Origin: Candidatus Rokuibacteriota bacterium
GTDB lineage: Bacteria > Methylomirabilota > Methylomirabilia > Rokubacteriales > CSP1-6
Reading direction: 5' to 3'
DNA length: 64,000 nt
Assembly: GCA_003220685.1 (NCBI GenBank)
Contig: QHTE01000043.1
Location: 185,799 to 249,798 of the forward strand
Part shown: positions 16,312 to 24,162 of the stretch, piece after piece
How the letters are laid out: each line of letters opens with the position of its first letter
Position numbering within the stretch: the stretch's first letter is position 1
Translations under genes and position numbers: made by a program
Notes under the pieces: generated by a model
What the model was told of the DNA's origin: nothing
The model's database searches: none
Seen by the model: only the letters and a program-made list of their open reading frames with translations

Positions 16312-17154
16312 ATGAGCGGATCCGTCTGGCGCGCGCTGCTCACCGTGCTCATGGTGGTGCTGGCGGTCGCGTGGCTCCTGCCCGCCGTGTGGGTGCTCGT
16401 CACTTCGCTGAAGCTGACCGAGAACATCGTGCGCGTGCCGCCGGAGTGGATCCCGTGGCCGGCAACGATCGGGCACTACGGCGAGGTGCTCTTCAGCAGC
16501 TCGCGCACGGCGCGCATCGGGCGCGCGTTTTTCAACAGCATCGTGGTGTCGCTCGGCTCGGTGGCGGTGGTCGTGCTCACCAGCGCGATGGCCGCCTATC
16601 CGCTCGCGCGGATGCGATTCCGCGGACGCAGCCTGGTCTTCGGGCTGCTGGTCGGCAGCCTCATGATCCCGAACGCGGTGATCCTGGTGCCGCAGTACGT
16701 GCTCGTGCAGCGCCTGGGCTGGCTCAGCACCTATCAGGGGCTCATCGTGCCCGAGGCGGCGATGACGTTCGCCTTCGGCGTGTTCCTGCTCCGGCAGTTC
16801 TTCCTGACGATCCCGTCGGAGCTCGAGGACGCCGCGCGCATCGACGGCGCCGATCCGTGGCGGATCTTCACGGGCATCGTGCTGCCGCTCTCGCAGCCGG
16901 TCCTCGGCGCGCTGGCGATCTTCGCCTTCCGCTCGGCGTGGAACGACTTTCTCTGGCCGCTGATCGCCGTCAACAAGCCCGACATGTTCCCGCTGCCGGT
17001 CGCGCTCGCCCTGCTGCGCGGCGCGTACGCCGCGGAGTCGTACGGGCCGATCATGGCCGGCGCGGTGCTGAGCGCGCTGCCGCTGCTGATCGTGTTTCTG
17101 GTGGCCAATCGGCGCATCGTGGAGGGAGTGCGGGTCAGCGCACTCAAGGGGTAG
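16312..17154 (+). CDS. Sugar ABC transporter permease, MalG/UgpE type
   Basis: 280-residue permease, the partner of the preceding MalF-type protein. It has six predicted transmembrane segments, including VLMVVLAVAWLLPAVWVLV at the N-terminus. The EAA loop reads LEDAARIDGADPWRIFTGI, then VLPLSQPV. It imports the ligand brought by the Tat-exported binding protein. Its last 11 bp overlap the 3' end of the convergent cupin gene on the other strand. No ATP-binding subunit gene follows, which is common for importers that share an ATPase encoded elsewhere. Confidence 0.93.
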   Translation: MSGSVWRALLTVLMVVLAVAWLLPAVWVLVTSLKLTENIVRVPPEWIPWPATIGHYGEVLFSSSRTARIGRAFFNSIVVSLGSVAVVVLTSAMAAYPLARMRFRGRSLVFGLLVGSLMIPNAVILVPQYVLVQRLGWLSTYQGLIVPEAAMTFAFGVFLLRQFFLTIPSELEDAARIDGADPWRIFTGIVLPLSQPVLGALAIFAFRSAWNDFLWPLIAVNKPDMFPLPVALALLRGAYAAESYGPIMAGAVLSALPLLIVFLVANRRIVEGVRVSALKG

Positions 17155-17542
17155 CCGTCGGCGGCCACGGGCCGGTCACGACGATCGCTTCGTCGGCGCC
17201 GGGCCAGGGGGGCATCGTGATGCCGAGCACGCGCAGCGCCCCGTCGCCGAGGGCCCGGAACTGGAAATGGACGCCCTGCGGGATCGTGAGGCACACGCCG
17301 GGCTCCAGCGCGACGATCTCCTCGCGCGACCCCTGACGGCGCCACATCTCACCGCGGCTGCTCAGGACGTACCAGATCTCCTCGACCGTTCGGTGGGTGA
17401 CGGCCGCCGACACCCGGCCCGCGGCCAGCTCGAATTCGGCCATGCTGCCACGGGGCAGAGCCAGGAGAACGCGGACGTCCGAGCCGTCCGGCGCGATGGC
17501 GGTGGGATCGTGCGGGCGGCGCGTCGTCGCGAAGGGCGTCAT
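17144..17542 (-). CDS. Cupin-domain protein
   Basis: 132-residue single-domain cupin. The beta-barrel core has THRTVEEIWYVLSSRGEMW, where a histidine and glutamate occupy the first cupin metal motif in reduced form, and a second motif region around TIPQGVHFQFRALGDG with a histidine. Such proteins bind a metal and act as isomerases, dioxygenases or ligand-binding regulators; none can be chosen. The 3' end overlaps the sugar permease gene by 11 bp in convergent orientation, so it is transcribed separately. Start ATG at 17542. Confidence 0.8.
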   Translation of the reverse strand: MTPFATTRRPHDPTAIAPDGSDVRVLLALPRGSMAEFELAAGRVSAAVTHRTVEEIWYVLSSRGEMWRRQGSREEIVALEPGVCLTIPQGVHFQFRALGDGALRVLGITMPPWPGADEAIVVTGPWPPTATP

Positions 17543-17671
17543 CGCGCCCGAGTGTAGCCCGCCCCGGCACTACGGACCGCATGTGTCGCCACCTCGGGCC
17601 CGAGGGGCGGTGTCGCCCCGATCGGCCCCCAAAAATTTGGCCCGCGGGCGACCAGAACCTAAGGTGGATCT

Positions 17672-18271
17672 ATGGCCGATGCAACCCCATCCACCACGAC
17701 ACCGAGCGCGACGCGGTGCGGGCGCTGCCAGGCGGCGCTCAACGAAAGCGAGCGGGTCACCGCGGGTGACCGCGTCTTCTGCCGGACCTGCTACGACATC
17801 CTCAAGCTCCAGCTCCGGACCGGCGTGGCGGCCATGTCGCAGGACATCAACTATCCGATGGCGGCGGTGGGCGCGCTGCTGGGGGGCATCGTCGGCGCGC
17901 TCGCGTGGTGGGGCGTCACCGTGCTCACCAAGATCGGCTTCGGCCTGGTGGCGGTGGTCATCGGCCTGCTCGTCGGCCATGGCACGCTCCGCTTCGCCGG
18001 CGGCAAGCGGAGCGTCGGGCTTCAGATCATGGCGGTCGCGGTGGGCACGCTCTCCTTCCTGGTGGCCGTCTATCTGGTCAACATGACGTTCATCAACGAG
18101 CTGCTCGCTCAGCGCGGGGACACGCTGCGTGTGAGCTTCCCGCCGAAGGGCCTCGCGATGTTCTACAACGTCATCGCGGCGAACTTCGGCATCATGAAGC
18201 TCGTGTTCCTCGCGATCATCATGTACGAGGCGTGGTTCATCCCGCGCCCGATCAAGCTGCCGTCGGCGTGA
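17672..18271 (+). CDS. Zinc-ribbon membrane protein of unknown function
   Basis: 199-residue protein that I do not recognise by name. The N-terminus carries two CxxC pairs (CGRCQ near 16 and CRTCYD near 36), a LIM/zinc-ribbon-like metal site. It is followed by about four transmembrane helices (around 65-85, 90-105, 120-140 and 170-190). AAGGTGG precedes the ATG. The stop overlaps the start of a site-2 protease gene (GTGA), so the two proteins are made together. Rhomboid or site-2 proteases and zinc-ribbon partners occur together in several phyla, hence a substrate, regulator or cofactor role for the protease is possible but not shown. Confidence 0.75.
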   Translation: MADATPSTTTPSATRCGRCQAALNESERVTAGDRVFCRTCYDILKLQLRTGVAAMSQDINYPMAAVGALLGGIVGALAWWGVTVLTKIGFGLVAVVIGLLVGHGTLRFAGGKRSVGLQIMAVAVGTLSFLVAVYLVNMTFINELLAQRGDTLRVSFPPKGLAMFYNVIAANFGIMKLVFLAIIMYEAWFIPRPIKLPSA

Positions 18272-19128
18272 TCGAGCCGAGCGGGGCCGAGCGCCGGAAC
18301 CGCGAGGCCGAGAACCTCCGAGCCGTCTTCCAGAGCCTGCAGCAACCGCCGCCCGAGCGCGGGAAACGGTCCTCGCAGGCCGGCCGGGCCGCGGCCGGTG
18401 CCGCCGGGGCCGGCCTGCTCTTCGTCCTCGGCAAGGCCAAGGTCTTCGGCCTCCTCGCCGGCCTGGTGAAGTTCAAGACCCTCGGGACCATGCTGCTCTC
18501 GATCGGTGCGTACGCGCTCGAGTGGGGCTGGCTGTTCGCAACCGGCTTCGTGCTGCTGATCTTCGTCCACGAGATGGGTCACGCCGTGGCCATGCGGCTC
18601 GAGGGCATTCCGGCCGGCGCGCCCGTCTTCATTCCGTTCGTCGGCGCCTTCATCGCGATGAAAGGCCAGCCGCGCGACGCCGCCGCCGAGGCGAGGGTGG
18701 CGATGGCGGGCCCGGTGGCCGGCTCGCTCGCCGCCTGGGCGACGCTCTGGGCCGGAGTCGAGTTGGACCAGCCGCTTCTTCGCGCGCTCGGTCACACGGC
18801 CGTCCTGATCAACCTCTTCAACCTGATCCCGGTCTCGCCGCTCGATGGAGGCCGCATCGTGACCGCCTTCACGCGCACGTACTGGGTGATCGGCTACGCC
18901 GTCGGCATCGGCGCGCTGCTGGCGACCCGGTCGCCGCTTCTCCTCATCGTCTTGCTCGTCGGTCTCTGGTCGCTGGTGCAGCGCTGGCGTCACCCGGCGC
19001 CCGGGTACGATGCGCTCACCCCGCGCCAGCGCGGGCTGATCGCGCTCGCGTATGCGGCATTGATCTTGGCGCTCGTGGCGACCTTGTCGGTGGGGGCAAC
19101 AGAAGGCCCGGGCGCGTTGGCCCAGTAG
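18268..19128 (+). CDS. Site-2 protease family membrane metalloprotease (M50)
   Basis: 286-residue intramembrane zinc metalloprotease. The catalytic motif HEMGH begins at residue 101, inside the hydrophobic segment FVLLIFVHEMGHAVAMRL, and the third zinc ligand is in LDGGR near 192-196 (SPLDGGRIVTAF). Family members cleave transmembrane regulators or exported peptides within the inner membrane. There is no PDZ domain; a basic, charged N-terminal region of about 35 residues precedes the first helix. The GTG start overlaps the stop of the zinc-ribbon membrane protein by 4 nt. Substrate unknown. Confidence 0.9.
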   Translation: MIEPSGAERRNREAENLRAVFQSLQQPPPERGKRSSQAGRAAAGAAGAGLLFVLGKAKVFGLLAGLVKFKTLGTMLLSIGAYALEWGWLFATGFVLLIFVHEMGHAVAMRLEGIPAGAPVFIPFVGAFIAMKGQPRDAAAEARVAMAGPVAGSLAAWATLWAGVELDQPLLRALGHTAVLINLFNLIPVSPLDGGRIVTAFTRTYWVIGYAVGIGALLATRSPLLLIVLLVGLWSLVQRWRHPAPGYDALTPRQRGLIALAYAALILALVATLSVGATEGPGALAQ

Positions 19129-19165
19129 CCCGCGTCCGAGTACACTGCCTTCTCGGGAGGAGCGG

Positions 19166-21115
19166 ATGACCGAGACCGGCAGGAGCGAGATCGTCTGGCG
19201 GCCCACCCCCGAATATGCGGAGCGCACGCGGCTGGCCCGCTTCATCCGCTCGCTCGGTGTGAGCTCGCTGGAAGAGCTGCAGCGACGCAGCGTCGCGGAG
19301 CCCGACTGGTACTGGGACCAGGTCGTTCGCGACCTCGGCCTTCGCTTCAGCCGACCGTACACGCGCGTGCGCGACATCTCGGGCGGTGTGCAGTGGCCGC
19401 GCTGGTTCGAAGGCGGTCTGATGAACTTCGCCGACAACTGCGTCGACCGCCACATCGACCTCGGGCGCGGCGAGCAGCCGGCGCTCATCTGGGAAGGCGA
19501 CGACGGCCGCACGCGCAGCCTGACCTACCACGAGCTCGCGCGCGAGGTGAGTCAGCTCGCGAACGCGCTCAAGCGGCTCGGCGTCGGCGACGGCGACCGC
19601 GTCGGCGTCTTCCTGCCGATGTCGCCCGAGGCGGCGATCGCGACCCTGGCGATCGTGCGCATCGGCGCGATCTACACGCCGTGCTTCTCGGGCTACGGCG
19701 CCCAGGCGGTGGCCTCGCGGCTCCAGGACTGCGAGGCGCAGACGCTCATTACCGCCGACGGCTTCTACCGCCGCGGCCAGGTCGTGAAGATGAAGGAGAC
19801 GGCCGACGAGGCGGTGGCCGCGTCGCCCGCGATCCGGAGCGTGATCGTCTACAAGCGCCTCGGCCGCGAGATCCCGTGGGCCCAGGGGCGCGATCGCTGG
19901 TGGCACGAGCTGATCGGCCACGAGTCGGACGTGTGTCCGGCGCTGCCCGGGTCGTTCGATCGCCCGTGCCTGATCATCTACACGTCGGGGACGACGGGCC
20001 GGCCGAAGGGCGCGGTGCTGACGCAGGGCGGATTCCTGCTCAAATGCGCGCACGACTTCGGCTACCTGATGGACGTGGGTCCGGGCGACCGGCTCTTCTG
20101 GCTGACCGACCTGGGCTGGCTGATGGGGCCGATGCTCATCACCGCCGGGCTCTTCCACGGGGGCACGGCCGTCCTCTTCGAAGGCGTCCCCGATTTTCCG
20201 AAGCCGGACCGTCTCTGGTCGCTGGTCGAGCGCCACAAGATCACGGTCATGGGGCTCTCGCCTACCGCGGTGCGCGCGCTCATGCCGCACGGCGCCGAGC
20301 ACGTGCACGCCCACGAGCTCGGCTCGCTGAGGCTCCTCGGCTCGACCGGCGAGCCCTGGAACCCCGAGCCGTACCGCTGGCTCTTCGAGAACGCGGGCAA
20401 GGCGCGAGTGCCGATCATCAACTACACGGGTGGCACCGAGATCTCGGGCGGCATCTTGAGCTCGTTCCCGATCGCGCCGATCAAGCCGTGCTCGTTCACC
20501 GGGCCCATCCCCGGAATGGCGGCCGAGTGCTTCGGCGACGACGGACGCCCCGTGCGAGGCCAGGTGGGCGAGCTCGTCGTCACGGCCCCGTGGCCCGGGA
20601 TGACGCAGGGGTTCTGGAAGGACCCGCAGCGGTACGAGGAGACGTACTGGTCGCGCTGGCCCAACGTGTGGGTCCACGGCGACTGGGCGTACATCGACGA
20701 GGACGGCTTCTGGTTCATCCAGGGGCGCTCGGACGACACGTTGAAGATCGCGGGCAAGCGTCTGGGCCCCGCCGAGGTCGAGTCCGTGCTGGTCTCGCAC
20801 GAGGCGGTGGCCGAGGCGGGTGTGGTCGGCGTGCCGCACGAGGTGAAGGGCGAGGCGATCGTGTGCTTCGTCGTGCTGCGGCCGAGCCACCGCGCGTCCG
20901 AGCCGCTGCGCAGCGAGCTGTCCGAGCTGATCTCGCGGCAGATGGGCCGAGCGCTCAAGCCCGAGCGCGTGCTCTTCACGAGAGACCTGCCGAAGACGCG
21001 CAGCGCCAAGATCATGCGGCGCGTGATTCGCGCCACCTATCTGGGCAAGGAGCCGGGCGACCTCTCCTCGCTCGAGAATCCCAACGCCGTCAAAGCCATC
21101 ACGGAGGCGTCATGA
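19166..21115 (+). CDS. AMP-dependent acyl-CoA synthetase (acetyl-CoA synthetase-like)
   Basis: 649-residue adenylate-forming ligase that activates a short organic acid with ATP and joins it to CoA. P-loop motif YTSGTTGRPKGAVLTQGG lies near 270. The core GDWAYIDEDGFWFIQGRSDD, the hinge region LKIAGKRLGPAEVES and the C-terminal catalytic lysine in PKTRSAKIMRR (about 618) are intact. Length and motif style fit acetyl-, propionyl- or acetoacetyl-CoA synthetases rather than long-chain types. The ATG follows GGGAGGAGCGG. The stop overlaps the start of an exported metallo-beta-lactamase-fold protein. Confidence 0.92.
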   Translation: MTETGRSEIVWRPTPEYAERTRLARFIRSLGVSSLEELQRRSVAEPDWYWDQVVRDLGLRFSRPYTRVRDISGGVQWPRWFEGGLMNFADNCVDRHIDLGRGEQPALIWEGDDGRTRSLTYHELAREVSQLANALKRLGVGDGDRVGVFLPMSPEAAIATLAIVRIGAIYTPCFSGYGAQAVASRLQDCEAQTLITADGFYRRGQVVKMKETADEAVAASPAIRSVIVYKRLGREIPWAQGRDRWWHELIGHESDVCPALPGSFDRPCLIIYTSGTTGRPKGAVLTQGGFLLKCAHDFGYLMDVGPGDRLFWLTDLGWLMGPMLITAGLFHGGTAVLFEGVPDFPKPDRLWSLVERHKITVMGLSPTAVRALMPHGAEHVHAHELGSLRLLGSTGEPWNPEPYRWLFENAGKARVPIINYTGGTEISGGILSSFPIAPIKPCSFTGPIPGMAAECFGDDGRPVRGQVGELVVTAPWPGMTQGFWKDPQRYEETYWSRWPNVWVHGDWAYIDEDGFWFIQGRSDDTLKIAGKRLGPAEVESVLVSHEAVAEAGVVGVPHEVKGEAIVCFVVLRPSHRASEPLRSELSELISRQMGRALKPERVLFTRDLPKTRSAKIMRRVIRATYLGKEPGDLSSLENPNAVKAITEAS

Positions 21116-21972
21116 TCAAGCGCTCCCTGGCCGTCGTCGGCGGTCTGGTGCTCCTCGCCGCGAGCGGCGCCTTCGCCCAGCAGCCGGCGCAGCCCCCCGT
21201 TCGCGAGATCACGAAGATCGCCGGCGAGGTCTACCGGTTCCGGCACAACAACCACTATTCGGTCTTCGCGGTGACTCCGGCCGGGGTCATCGCGACCGAT
21301 CCCATCGACGCCGGCGCGGCCCAGTGGCTCAAGGACGAGATCAAGCGCCGCTTCGACCGACCGGTCCGCTATGTCGTCTACAGCCACGATCACGCCGACC
21401 ACATCTCCGGCGGCCAGGTCTTCACCGACGCGGTCGTCGTCGCGCACGAGAACGCCAAGGCCGCGATCGTCGCCGAGAAGCGGCCGACCGCCGTGCCCGG
21501 CGTGACGTTCTCGGACGACATGGCCATCGAGCTCGGCGGAACGGTCGTCCAGCTCTCGTACGTGGGCAAGAACCACTCCGACAACTCGATCGTGATGCGG
21601 TTTCCCAAGGAGCGCATCCTCTTCGCGGTGGACTTCATCCCGGTCGAGACGCTCGCGTTCCGCGATTTCCCCGACGGCTACATCAACGACTGGATCGACT
21701 CGCTGCGCAAGGTGGAGACCATGGACTTCGACATCCTGGCGCCCGGCCACGGCCCGCTCGGCCGGAAGGCTCACGTCGCCATGTTTCGCGAGTATCTCGA
21801 GGAGCTGCGCGCTGAGGTCTCGCGCTACGTGCGCGAGGGCAAGTCGCTCGAGGAGACCAAGCAGCTCGTCAAGATGCCGAAGTACGAGAAGTGGGGAAAC
21901 TACCAGCAGTGGCTCCCCCTGAACGTCGAGGGCATGTACCGGTACGTGTCGCTGTACCGCCGGCCGAACTGA
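21112..21972 (+). CDS. Exported MBL-fold metallohydrolase
   Basis: 286-residue metallo-beta-lactamase-fold protein with a signal peptide (MIKRSLAVVGGLVLLAASGA, cleavage near AFAQQ). The metal-binding HxHxDH motif is YSHDHADHISGG near residue 88. Later ligands appear in VGKNHSDNS and DILAPGHGPLGRK. Periplasmic relatives hydrolyse diverse esters, lactams or are found with quinoproteins; substrate is not evident. It overlaps the acyl-CoA synthetase stop by 4 nt and is followed 19 bp later by a broken Rieske oxygenase, which hints at a former aromatic or xenobiotic catabolic cluster. Confidence 0.88.
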   Translation: MIKRSLAVVGGLVLLAASGAFAQQPAQPPVREITKIAGEVYRFRHNNHYSVFAVTPAGVIATDPIDAGAAQWLKDEIKRRFDRPVRYVVYSHDHADHISGGQVFTDAVVVAHENAKAAIVAEKRPTAVPGVTFSDDMAIELGGTVVQLSYVGKNHSDNSIVMRFPKERILFAVDFIPVETLAFRDFPDGYINDWIDSLRKVETMDFDILAPGHGPLGRKAHVAMFREYLEELRAEVSRYVREGKSLEETKQLVKMPKYEKWGNYQQWLPLNVEGMYRYVSLYRRPN

Positions 21973-21991
21973 GCGGAAGAACGAGGAGACC

Positions 21992-22316
21992 ATGCTGAGC
22001 CGGGAAGACAACGAGCTGCTGACGCGGACGGGGGCGGACACGCCGATGGGCGGGCTCCTCAGGCAGTACTGGATCCCGGTCGTGACCTCGGGCGAGCTCG
22101 TCGCCGGCGGCCGGGTGAAGCGCGTGAAGCTGCTCGGCGAGCGCCTGATCGCGTTCCGCGGCAAGAACGGTCGCCCGGGCTGATCGGGGAGTTCTGTCCC
22201 CACCGGCTGGCCTCGCTCTACTTCGGCCGCGTCGAAGACGCGGGGATGCGCTGCGTGTATCACGGCTGGGCGTTCGCGGCGGACGGCCGGTGTCTCGAGA
22301 TGCCGAACGAGCCTCG
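21992..22316 (+). pseudogene. Rieske aromatic-ring oxygenase, 5' fragment with frameshift
   Basis: The ATG at 21992 follows a good ribosome site (AACGAGGAG). It encodes LLRQYWIPVVTSGELV and KLLGERLIAFRGKNGRPG, a typical N-terminus of a Rieske ring-hydroxylating oxygenase alpha subunit, and then stops at TGA (22181..22183). One base offset, the frame continues correctly with LIGEFCPHRLASLYFGR and MRCVYHGWAFAADGRCLEMPNEP, containing both Rieske CxH and CxxH ligand pairs. Similarity ends abruptly at about 22316, only some 80 bp before the thiamine promoter. The catalytic iron domain (about 300 residues) is missing. A one-base deletion plus a 3' truncation best explain it. Confidence 0.8.
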
Positions 22317-22399
22317 TCTGAGCTCTCGCGTGCTCGCTCGAGCGGCAGGTCGGGCCGCGCCCGCCGCGACGGCTCCCGGCGCCGCGCCGTGCCCGGTGG

Positions 22400-22405
22400 T
22401 ATACT
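22400..22405 (+). promoter_or_regulatory. -10 element of the thi operon
   Basis: TATACT, one mismatch from the sigma-70 consensus, lies about 7 nt before the first bases of the TPP aptamer, the expected place for transcription start. No convincing -35 was found in the very GC-rich upstream DNA. Confidence 0.55.
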
Positions 22406-22411
22406 CCGCCC

Positions 22412-22500
22412 TGACGTCGTGGGGGGAGGATTCCTGAGAACCGGGTGCGGCCCGGGACCCCTCGAACCTGATCTGGGTAATTCCAGCGAAGGGAACACGG
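22412..22500 (+). promoter_or_regulatory. TPP riboswitch (THI element)
   Basis: The hallmark TPP aptamer cores are present in order: GGGG-rich stem start (22420..), CTGAGA at 22434..22439, then ACCC, GAACCTGATCTGG at 22464..22476, TAAT, and CCAGCGAAGGGA up to 22494. Thiamine pyrophosphate binding should stabilise this fold. Directly downstream is an intrinsic terminator that abuts thiS, so the switch probably acts by transcription termination. It governs thiS-thiG-thiE-thiO. End points of helix P1 are approximate. Confidence 0.93.
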
Positions 22501-22512
22501 CGGAGACGAGAG

Positions 22513-22549
22513 CGGCCGCACCCGTCGAGGGGACGCGGCCGTTTTGTTT
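22513..22549 (+). terminator. Riboswitch-controlled intrinsic terminator
   Basis: A perfect 7-bp GC stem (CGGCCGC at 22513..22519 with GCGGCCG at 22535..22541) is followed at once by TTTTGTTT (22542..22549). It lies 13 nt after the aptamer and ends at the base before the thiS ATG. This is the expected expression platform: TPP-bound RNA would let it form. Because the U tract reaches the start codon, there is no room for a normal Shine-Dalgarno sequence. Confidence 0.8.
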
Positions 22550-22750
22550 ATGAAGATCGTGGTCAACGGAAAGGACCTGGAGGTCGCCGACGGCCTGAGC
22601 GTGGACGGACTGCTGGTCCACCTCGGCGTCAAGCGCCAGTACACCGCGGTGGCGGTGAACCGCGAGGTCACGCCGAAGAGCGCCTACGAGGCCACCGTGC
22701 TGCGCGAGGGCGACCGGGTCGAGATCGTCAGACCGATGGGCGGCGGATAG
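22550..22750 (+). CDS. thiS: Sulfur carrier protein ThiS
   Basis: 66-residue ubiquitin-like sulfur carrier. It begins MKIVVNGKDLEVADG and ends in the diagnostic Gly-Gly (PMGGG), whose C-terminus is adenylated and converted to a thiocarboxylate that donates sulfur for the thiazole ring of thiamine. The ATG at 22550 immediately follows the terminator U tract; a TTG six bases upstream in the same frame is a less likely start. No ribosome site is visible. It is 18 bp upstream of thiG, its partner. No thiF adenylating enzyme is encoded in the window. Confidence 0.95.
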   Translation: MKIVVNGKDLEVADGLSVDGLLVHLGVKRQYTAVAVNREVTPKSAYEATVLREGDRVEIVRPMGGG

Positions 22751-22768
22751 CGCAGGGGAGGTCGAGCC

Positions 22769-23548
22769 ATGAGCGATACGAATCTGGTCATCGGGGGCAA
22801 GGAGTTCTCGTCGCGACTGATCGTCGGAACGGGAAAGTACGCGTCGATGGACGTCATGAAGCGCGCGCACGAGGCCTCGGGCGCGCAGATCGTCACGGTG
22901 GCGCTGCGGCGAGTCAGCTTGCCATCCGGTGAATCGATCCTCGATCACCTCGATACGACGCGCTACACCCTGCTGCCGAACACCGCCGGCTGCTACACCG
23001 CGGACGAGGCGATCCGTACGTGCTATCTGGCCCGCGAGGCCGGGCTCGGCGAGATGGTCAAGCTCGAGGTGATCGGCGACCCGCGCACCTTGTTTCCGGA
23101 CGTCTTCGGGCTCCTCGAGGCCACGCGCACGCTCGCGCGCGAGGGCTTCACGGTGATGCCATACACGAACGACGACCCGGTGATGGCCAAGAAGCTCGAG
23201 GACGCCGGCGCCGCCGTCGTCATGCCGCTCGGCGCGCCGATCGGATCCGGCCTCGGCATCCGGAACCCGTACAACATCAAGATCATCCTCGAGTCGGTCA
23301 GCGTGCCCGTCATCGTAGACGCGGGCGTGGGCACCGCCTCGGACGCCGCCATCGCGATGGAGCTCGGCTGCGAGGGCGTGCTGATGAACACGGCGATCTC
23401 GGGCGCGCAGGACCCCGTCGAGATGGCTCGCGCCATGCGTCTGGGCGTCGAGGCCGGGCGCCTGGCCTTCAAGGCCGGCCGCATCGGCAAGAAGCTCTAC
23501 GCCACCGCGTCCTCGCCGCTCGAGGGCGTCCCCGATTGGACGAGCTGA
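22769..23548 (+). CDS. thiG: Thiazole synthase ThiG
   Basis: 259-residue (beta/alpha)8-barrel enzyme that condenses 1-deoxy-D-xylulose 5-phosphate, dehydroglycine and ThiS-thiocarboxylate to the thiamine thiazole. The Schiff-base lysine is Lys98 in MVKLEVIGD. Other hallmarks are [35 protein letters not shown] and the phosphate-binding [16 protein letters not shown]. Length is typical. The ATG follows GGGGAGGT. Dehydroglycine would come from ThiO, encoded two genes downstream, as in oxygen-using Bacillus-type pathways. The stop overlaps the likely TTG start of thiE. Confidence 0.96.
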   Translation: MSDTNLVIGGKEFSSRLIVGTGKYASMDVMKRAHEASGAQIVTVALRRVSLPSGESILDHLDTTRYTLLPNTAGCYTADEAIRTCYLAREAGLGEMVKLEVIGDPRTLFPDVFGLLEATRTLAREGFTVMPYTNDDPVMAKKLEDAGAAVVMPLGAPIGSGLGIRNPYNIKIILESVSVPVIVDAGVGTASDAAIAMELGCEGVLMNTAISGAQDPVEMARAMRLGVEAGRLAFKAGRIGKKLYATASSPLEGVPDWTS

Positions 23549-24162
23549 AGCTCTGTCTGGTCACTGATCGCACCCAGACGCACGGCCGCGACCTCACCGC
23601 GGTCGTGGGCGAGTGCCTGGCGGCCGGCCTGCCCGCCGTCCAGGTCCGCGAGAAGGATCTCGGGGCCGGCGACCTGGCCTTCGTGTGCCGGCGCATCCGC
23701 GCGCTCACGCTCGACCGGCAGGCGCTGCTGATCGTCAACGACCGGGTCGACGTGGCGCTTGCCGTCGGCGCCGACGCGGTCCAGCGCACCTCGACATCGC
23801 TCGCCATCCAGGACATCCGCGCGGTGGCCGACAAGCGGCTGCGGATCGGCGTGTCCACGCATTCCCTCGAGGAGGCCGTAGAGGCCGAGCTGAAGGGCGC
23901 CGACTGGGTGGTGTTCGGTCCGGTGTACGACACGCCGTCCAAGCGCCCGTACGGCCCGCCCCAGGGGCTCGAGCGGCTGGCGCGGGTCGCGGAGGCGGTG
24001 CGCCTGCCGGTGATCGCGATCGGCGGGATCACGCCCGACCGGGTCAGGAACGTCCTGCGAGCCGGCGCCCGCGGCATCGCGGTCATCTCGGCGATCATCG
24101 CCACCGAGTCCCCGGCCGACGCGACGCGGCGCTTTCTCGACGCGCTGGACCGGGGCGCGTGA
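23536..24162 (+). CDS. thiE: Thiamine-phosphate synthase ThiE-like
   Basis: 208-residue TIM-barrel protein that should join the pyrimidine and thiazole phosphate to make thiamine phosphate. Conserved parts include [50 protein letters not shown] and [11 protein letters not shown] with a phosphate-binding glycine loop. One usual motif differs: where ThiE proteins read ADGVHLGQ-like sequence after GAD, this one reads [10 protein letters not shown], so the histidine is lost; a TenI-like variant is possible. The start is uncertain: a TTG at 23536 overlapping thiG by 13 bp, or a CTG at 23545. Its stop overlaps thiO by 4 nt. Confidence 0.88.
   Translation: MDELKLCLVTDRTQTHGRDLTAVVGECLAAGLPAVQVREKDLGAGDLAFVCRRIRALTLDRQALLIVNDRVDVALAVGADAVQRTSTSLAIQDIRAVADKRLRIGVSTHSLEEAVEAELKGADWVVFGPVYDTPSKRPYGPPQGLERLARVAEAVRLPVIAIGGITPDRVRNVLRAGARGIAVISAIIATESPADATRRFLDALDRGA

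Noticed and set aside
22181..22183. In-frame TGA in the Rieske oxygenase fragment as a second selenocysteine codon
   Set aside because: The conserved continuation (LIGEFCPHR) lies in a different frame, so a one-base deletion explains it; the position is not a redox residue.
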